From Bacteroidales bacterium (GTDB lineage Bacteria > Bacteroidota > Bacteroidia > Bacteroidales > F082), in NCBI GenBank assembly GCA_016281295.1, contig JAEEII010000129.1:1-5613 (forward strand): DNA of 5,613 nt, written 5' to 3'. Below are positions 5,098 through 5,613 of the stretch, piece by piece. Below the pieces are notes generated by a model. The model had not been told where the DNA came from, did not search any database, and was given only the letters and a program-made list of their open reading frames with translations. Every line of letters starts with the position of its first letter. Within the stretch, counting starts at the first letter, position 1. The position numbers and the translations under genes were made by a program.

Positions 5098-5613
5098 ATG
5101 AAACACAAGTATTATGTAGTTTGGAAGGGAAACACCCCCGGCGTCTATGACAACTGGGAGGAGTGTAAGAAAGCAGTGGAAGGCTTCCAGGGAGCCTTGT
5201 ACAAAGGTTTCGCCGACAAAGCCAGCGCCGAAGCTACCTTCGCCGAAGGCTTCACGGGTTTTGATAAAACAGCCTCGAATAAGTCCCCTCTAACCTCTAA
5301 CCTCTCCCCTCTGACCTCCCCCCTCTCTCCCGCCATCGCTGTCGATGCCGCCTGCTCCGGCAACCCGGGGAAGATGGAGTACCAAGGGGTGTGGGTGGAT
5401 TTCGGATCCGTTCCTCCAACCGTTGTCACGCTGTTTAAAAGCCCAGTGTTCGAGAACGGAACCAATAACATAGGTGAGTTCCTTGCCATCGTCCATGCCC
5501 TGGCATGGCAAAAACAAAAAAAAGTGCAGTATCCTATCTACAGCGACTCGGTCAACGCTCAGAAATGGGTGCGTGAAAAACATTGTAAAACCAAGCTGGA
5601 GCCGAACGACAAA
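5098..5613 (+). CDS. rnhA: Ribonuclease HI with N-terminal hybrid-binding domain (3' truncated by window)
   Basis: The enzyme cleaves the RNA strand of RNA-DNA hybrids, for example in R-loops and replication primers. The frame runs 172 codons from ATG 5098 to the window edge with no stop. Residues 3-50 form the hybrid-binding (Cauli_VI/RHBD) domain: KYYVVWKGNTPGVYDNWEEC, then FQGALYKGF. Residues 58-79 are a Ser/Pro/Thr/Leu-rich linker encoded by a 7-bp tandem repeat. The RNase H domain starts at about 80: Asp83 in AVDAACSGNPG, Glu127 in NNIGEFLA and Asp150 in IYSDS are the first three of the four metal-binding acidic residues; the fourth lies past the edge. This RHBD plus RNase H layout is common in Bacteroidota. 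The leader 5074-5097 has no clear Shine-Dalgarno and no convincing promoter; the repeat array lies directly upstream. Confidence 0.93.
   Translation, partial: MKHKYYVVWKGNTPGVYDNWEECKKAVEGFQGALYKGFADKASAEATFAEGFTGFDKTASNKSPLTSNLSPLTSPLSPAIAVDAACSGNPGKMEYQGVWVDFGSVPPTVVTLFKSPVFENGTNNIGEFLAIVHALAWQKQKKVQYPIYSDSVNAQKWVREKHCKTKLEPNDK
5287..5328 (+). repeat. Six-copy 7-bp tandem repeat inside rnhA
   Basis: Six consecutive heptamers of the form CCTCTNN: CCTCTAA, CCTCTAA, CCTCTCC, CCTCTGA, CCTCCCC, CCTCTCT. The tract is almost entirely pyrimidine on the + strand. It encodes the linker between the hybrid-binding and RNase H domains. Six units are 42 bases, so the present copy number keeps the frame; one unit more or fewer would not. 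The first two units are identical and the others have diverged. Confidence 0.8.

Noticed and set aside
4914..5108. 64-aa open frame on the - strand with a repeated Ala-Asn-Leu pattern
   Set aside because: The peptide repeat only reflects the 9-bp DNA units (three codons each). It covers the inverted-repeat array and has no recognisable start signal or domain.
5207..5253. TTCGCCGA motifs inside rnhA resembling the upstream repeat units
   Set aside because: They encode ordinary Phe-Ala-Asp/Glu residues of the hybrid-binding domain region and lack the regular 9-bp spacing; coincidence is more likely.

Overview
The window looks like part of a Bacteroidota chromosome, most likely Bacteroidales. 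This rests on an RNase HI with an N-terminal hybrid-binding (Cauli_VI/RHBD) domain, a lipoprotein of the DUF4919 type, A-rich translation starts without clear Shine-Dalgarno sequences, and a possible TAnnTTTG -7 element. The genus cannot be named from the sequence. All supported genes are on the + strand.

Layout. Bases 1-353 are the 3' end of aspS (aspartyl-tRNA synthetase), moderately GC-rich. Bases 353-2976 are a compact, AT-rich restriction-modification (R-M) cluster of three genes: a 211-aa PD-(D/E)XK-type nuclease whose ATG shares a base with the aspS stop codon, a complete 421-aa C5-cytosine DNA methyltransferase, and a 244-aa protein that is probably a second restriction nuclease. Bases 3004-3723 encode a DUF4919-like lipoprotein with the same AT-rich composition. 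At 3808 the sequence returns to GC-rich housekeeping genes: pfkA (3808-4902), an intergenic nested inverted-repeat array (4904-5073), and rnhA (5098 to the window edge, incomplete).

How the genes work together. The methyltransferase should protect host DNA at a site that one or both flanking nucleases cut when it is unmethylated. The specificity cannot be read from the sequence. The block 353-3723 was probably acquired: its composition changes sharply at both ends, and its left end coincides with the aspS stop. No integrase, transposase or flanking attachment repeat is visible.

Most worth a second look: (1) the nuclease-methyltransferase-nuclease order, with two dissimilar nucleases around one methyltransferase; (2) the stop/start overlap that may tie restriction enzyme synthesis to aspS; (3) the symmetric nested palindrome after pfkA, made of 9-bp units grouped 1-3-2 then 2-3-1; (4) a 7-bp tandem repeat inside the coding sequence of rnhA, which could shift the frame if its copy number changed.
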